Shown here: positions 42,513 through 45,288 of the stretch, in pieces
Numbering within the stretch: position 1 is the first letter of the stretch
Layout of the letters: each line of letters starts with the position of its first letter
Assembly: GCA_905235135.1 (NCBI GenBank)
Contig: CAJOKR010000033.1
Coordinates: 1-45,288, forward strand
From: an uncultured Bacteroidales bacterium
GTDB taxonomy: Bacteria > Bacteroidota > Bacteroidia > Bacteroidales > WCHB1-69
Direction of reading: 5' to 3'
Length of the DNA stretch: 45,288 nucleotides
Program-made: the position numbers and the translations under genes
Notes under the pieces: model-generated
Seen by the model: the letters and a program-made list of their open reading frames with translations, nothing else
What the model was told of the DNA's origin: nothing
The model's database searches: none

Positions 42513-45288
42513 AAAAACTATTAATACCACTTTTATTGATGGCATTTTTGAATAATTCGTTTGCCCAATATATCTGTATTGGAACGGAAGAAAACACTGA
42601 TTTTCGGGGTAATTGCACTCGCGTGACTCCAACAGATGTATATGATACGGGACTGTTAGCCTTATCATACATTCCAGATAGTAGCACACCAATAGTCACC
42701 ATCCCTGTCAACATTAATGTATGGAGAAAGGATGACGGAACGGGCAACTGGTGGTTGGACACACCTGCGTTTAGAGACAGTCTGCGTTTGGCGTTTGACT
42801 ATTTGAATTTCGTTTATTATCACAATAAACATACAGCTTGAATATTCCAAACGCACAATTTGTCCCAGACGCACGTGTCAGGTTTGTAATAGACACTATC
42901 TATTACTATAACAATACGGAAATGGCATACAAGGCAACACCATCCGCATTTGTTTCCTACTTGTCAGAACATTATCCTGAACGTCTTAACAATTTCACCT
43001 ACCATCTCTCAATAGACACAGCCGCCTATTATTCAGGGATGTCTTCCGGGTATAACACACAATACCCTGCGATTGTTTCAGTCCATCAACATAAATACCA
43101 CGGTTTATATGGTTTTGCCTTACACATGGCTCATGAATTTGGACACAACTTTGGTCTCGGACATACTTATAATTCAGAATATACAATAATTGCTCATCCA
43201 GAATTCCTATGGGACGTGTTCGGTACAGTAACGCAACCATGGTGTAGTGCACCTCCGACACAAATTTGTTATCATCATGGCGGATGGAGTTGTGACCCTT
43301 ACGACCCATCCAACACATGTACTAATAATATCATGGGAGGCACCATGTATAGCAGACACTTTTCAGCATTGCAATGTGGACGTATTCAACGTGCCTTACA
43401 AGTTTCCTCATTGAGACATTTTGCGTATGGTGAAGCAAACCCACCCGATTTGCATATCACCAAAAATCAATTAGTTGATTATACGAGAAAGTATTATCAA
43501 CCTGTAATTGTGGATTCAGGGGCAACGTTGACTATTACATGCAAGATTGAGATGGATACAGCAGCAAAAATCATTGTCCGTCCCGGCGGCAAGCTCGTCA
43601 TTGATGGCGGCACTCTCACCTCCGCCTGCCCTAACGAGATGTGGCAGGGCATCGAAGTGGTCGGCGACCGCACCAAACGGCAGCTTGCCCAATATCAAGG
43701 CACGGTGGAACTGCTCAACGGTGCCATCATAAAAAATGCGCATTGCGCCATCCGTACAGGACTTCGCAATGACGCGACATACGCTACGACGGGAGGCATC
43801 GTCAAGGCTGACAGCGCATTTTTCATCAACAACCGTCGGGCTGTGGAGTTCCTCTCTTATACCAACCACAACGTAGGCGGGTACATCGTCAGCAATCAAA
43901 GTTATTTCTCCAAGTGCTCTTTCTTGGTGAATGATGACAACTTCTTTTCCCAAAGCAACGGCTCCTTTATCGACCACGTCACGATGTGGGAGGTGAACGG
44001 GGTGGAGTTCAAAGGATGCGCGTTCGAGAACGCCACCACCGATCAGGGCGACCGCCGGCACGCCATCTACACCGAGGATGCAGGTTTCAAAGTGGACAAG
44101 ATTTGTACTTCTACAGCAATAGACCCCAACACCTGTACCTGTAGCGAGAATGCGTCTATTCACAGCACCTTCGCCGGTTTCTCTACCGCCATTGAAGCAA
44201 ATACCGCTGGCGAACAGTATCCCGTGGAGGTTGATTTCGCCATGTTCGAGAACAACGGCACCGGCGTGCGCATCAATGGCAACTCTTTTGCTTCTGTGAC
44301 CCGCTGCACCTTTGACATGAATTCCATACCCGGTTCCGCACACAACAACTGCGGGTTGTATCTGGATGGATGCACCGGCTACGTGGTGGAGGAAAACTCG
44401 TTTTTGAGAACATCCTACCCGACAGGACCATTCTACATTGACAACCGTACAGGCATCTCCGTTGCCAATTCGGGTACGGCTGCCAACAGTCTCTATCGCA
44501 ACACTTTCACCAATCTGACTAAAGGGATTTCAGTGTCTGGCGTCAATGGCAATCCCTTTCTGGGAGGTCTTCAAATTTCCTGCAATGTTTTCAATTACGG
44601 CAAATATGACATCTATCTGAACAGCGGCGCATCCATCGCCACCCCACAAGGTTCTGCCTCAAAGGGCGCCGACAACACTTTCAACAACGCCTCTTACAAT
44701 GTCAGCAATCTGAATAACCCAAATCTGAAACCTTTGAAATACTATTATTACGGTTTTGGCATTAACCTCGCTCCCGTGCACTACAGCAATGTGACTCTGG
44801 AAACAACAACTGCTGAGAATTACTGCTCATCCACCTTGTGCAATAATGGAGGTGGCTTCCCCCTGTTCACGTTCGCGGGGTTTCAGTCCGACATGGACAA
44901 CTATACCTCCGCCCAAGCGGATTATAACGACAACCTTGGCAACTTGGACAACACTAATCCGCAAACCCAGCTGACCGAGATGCGCCATTCCCTCTCCGAT
45001 ACCTATTACACTGCCGTCCGCGCCCTCATGTCCGACAGCCTGTTGGACCTCGCCGCATTGGAACAATGGCACACTGCCGCCCAGCCCATCGCCGACCCGT
45101 ATTCGCTGACGGAGACAAGGTTTGTGGAAGGTTACGCTGACCCCTTTGTGGCGGATGCCGATGACGCGGAAATGGCCAATTATGCGGAATTCCATGCGAT
45201 GAAACTGGCCTTGCGGGACAATGGTGCAGGAAACGACGGCACCATGGAGACGCAAAATTTTGCGTCTCTACAACCTGGCGGGTACGTC
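42509..45288 (+). CDS. Secreted metzincin metalloprotease with beta-helix region, one frameshift, partial at window end
   Basis: Signal peptide MKKLLIPLLLMAFLNNSFAQ starts at ATG 42509. After NFVYYHNKHTA the frame breaks at 42825-42841; the next frame continues LNIPNAQFVPDARVRF and stays open to the window end, at least 925 residues in all. The zinc site is HEFGHNFGLGH (metzincin HExxHxxGxxH), and IMGG in NNIMGGTMYSRHF is the Met-turn. This suggests an M43-like or related zinc peptidase. From about residue 340, repeated short strands and Asn/Gly turns (GTVELLNGAIIKNAHCAI, SVTRCTFDMNS, VVEENSFLRT) indicate a right-handed parallel beta-helix. Near the end, METQNFASLQ is encoded by palindromic copy 11. 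The T9SS signal, if any, lies outside the window. Confidence 0.82.
45244..45271. repeat. 28-bp palindromic element, copy 11, inside coding sequence
   Basis: ATGGAGACG + CAAAATTTTG + CGTCTCTAC. Same core as copies 1 and 3, with one changed and one shifted base at the left end. It is read in the protease gene as METQNFASL followed by Q. Confidence 0.93.

Overview
The window comes from a chromosome of a member of Bacteroidota, most likely order Bacteroidales. The evidence is: -7 boxes of the TAnnTTTG type in front of many genes, almost no Shine-Dalgarno sequences, gldF-gldG, secreted proteins with type IX secretion (T9SS) C-terminal signals, a TonB-dependent receptor, and housekeeping genes of Bacteroidota type (short Pta, short AMP nucleosidase, S21-recombinase-HPF cluster). 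No rRNA, tRNA, CRISPR array or complete insertion sequence was seen. Five frame breaks hit four otherwise well-conserved genes (HAD phosphatase, folB, beta-galactosidase twice, metzincin protease). Three fit a single missing base, so sequence or assembly error is at least as likely as real decay.

Layout. 1-355: remnants of a RhuM-family gene followed by four palindromes at an exact 22-bp pitch. 356-2957 (minus): radical SAM protein, lipoate-protein ligase and HAD phosphatase, a likely operon. 3123-11457 (plus): S9 peptidase lipoprotein, LptF/LptG-type permease, folB-aroB, AMP nucleosidase, gldF-gldG. 11490-13784 (minus): pta and a LolC/LolE-type permease. 14015-16199: an acidic protein of unknown function facing lpxH-era. 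16378-25724 (plus): a secreted protein, a GH2 beta-galactosidase, two lipoproteins, apt-ilvE, rpsU, tyrosine recombinase, hpf. 25802-29414 (minus): PASTA protein, T9SS cargo protein, DEDDh exonuclease. 30142-37240 (minus): surface-polysaccharide cluster (dehydrogenase, flippase, ATP-grasp protein, polymerase-GT4 fusion, GT2). 37437-45288: TonB receptor, a membrane-anchored regulator divergent from a lipoprotein with a repeated operator-like motif between them, a T9SS protein, and a metzincin/beta-helix protein that runs off the end.

The strongest unexplained signals are three repeat systems. (1) A dispersed 28-bp perfect or near-perfect palindrome, GTAGAGACG-core-CGTCTCTAC, has 11 copies. The cores differ but stay self-complementary. 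Four copies lie inside coding sequence, all in the same reading frame (V/M-E-T-x-x-x-A-S-L type peptide), and other copies supply TAG stop codons. (2) Heptanucleotide-periodic repeats of unrelated sequence sit directly upstream of several start codons, in two cases as the same 14-bp unit in the same orientation relative to the downstream gene. (3) Four copies of TTTATTCCGACAT and one inverted copy lie between the membrane regulator and its divergent neighbour with 34/67/34-bp steps.
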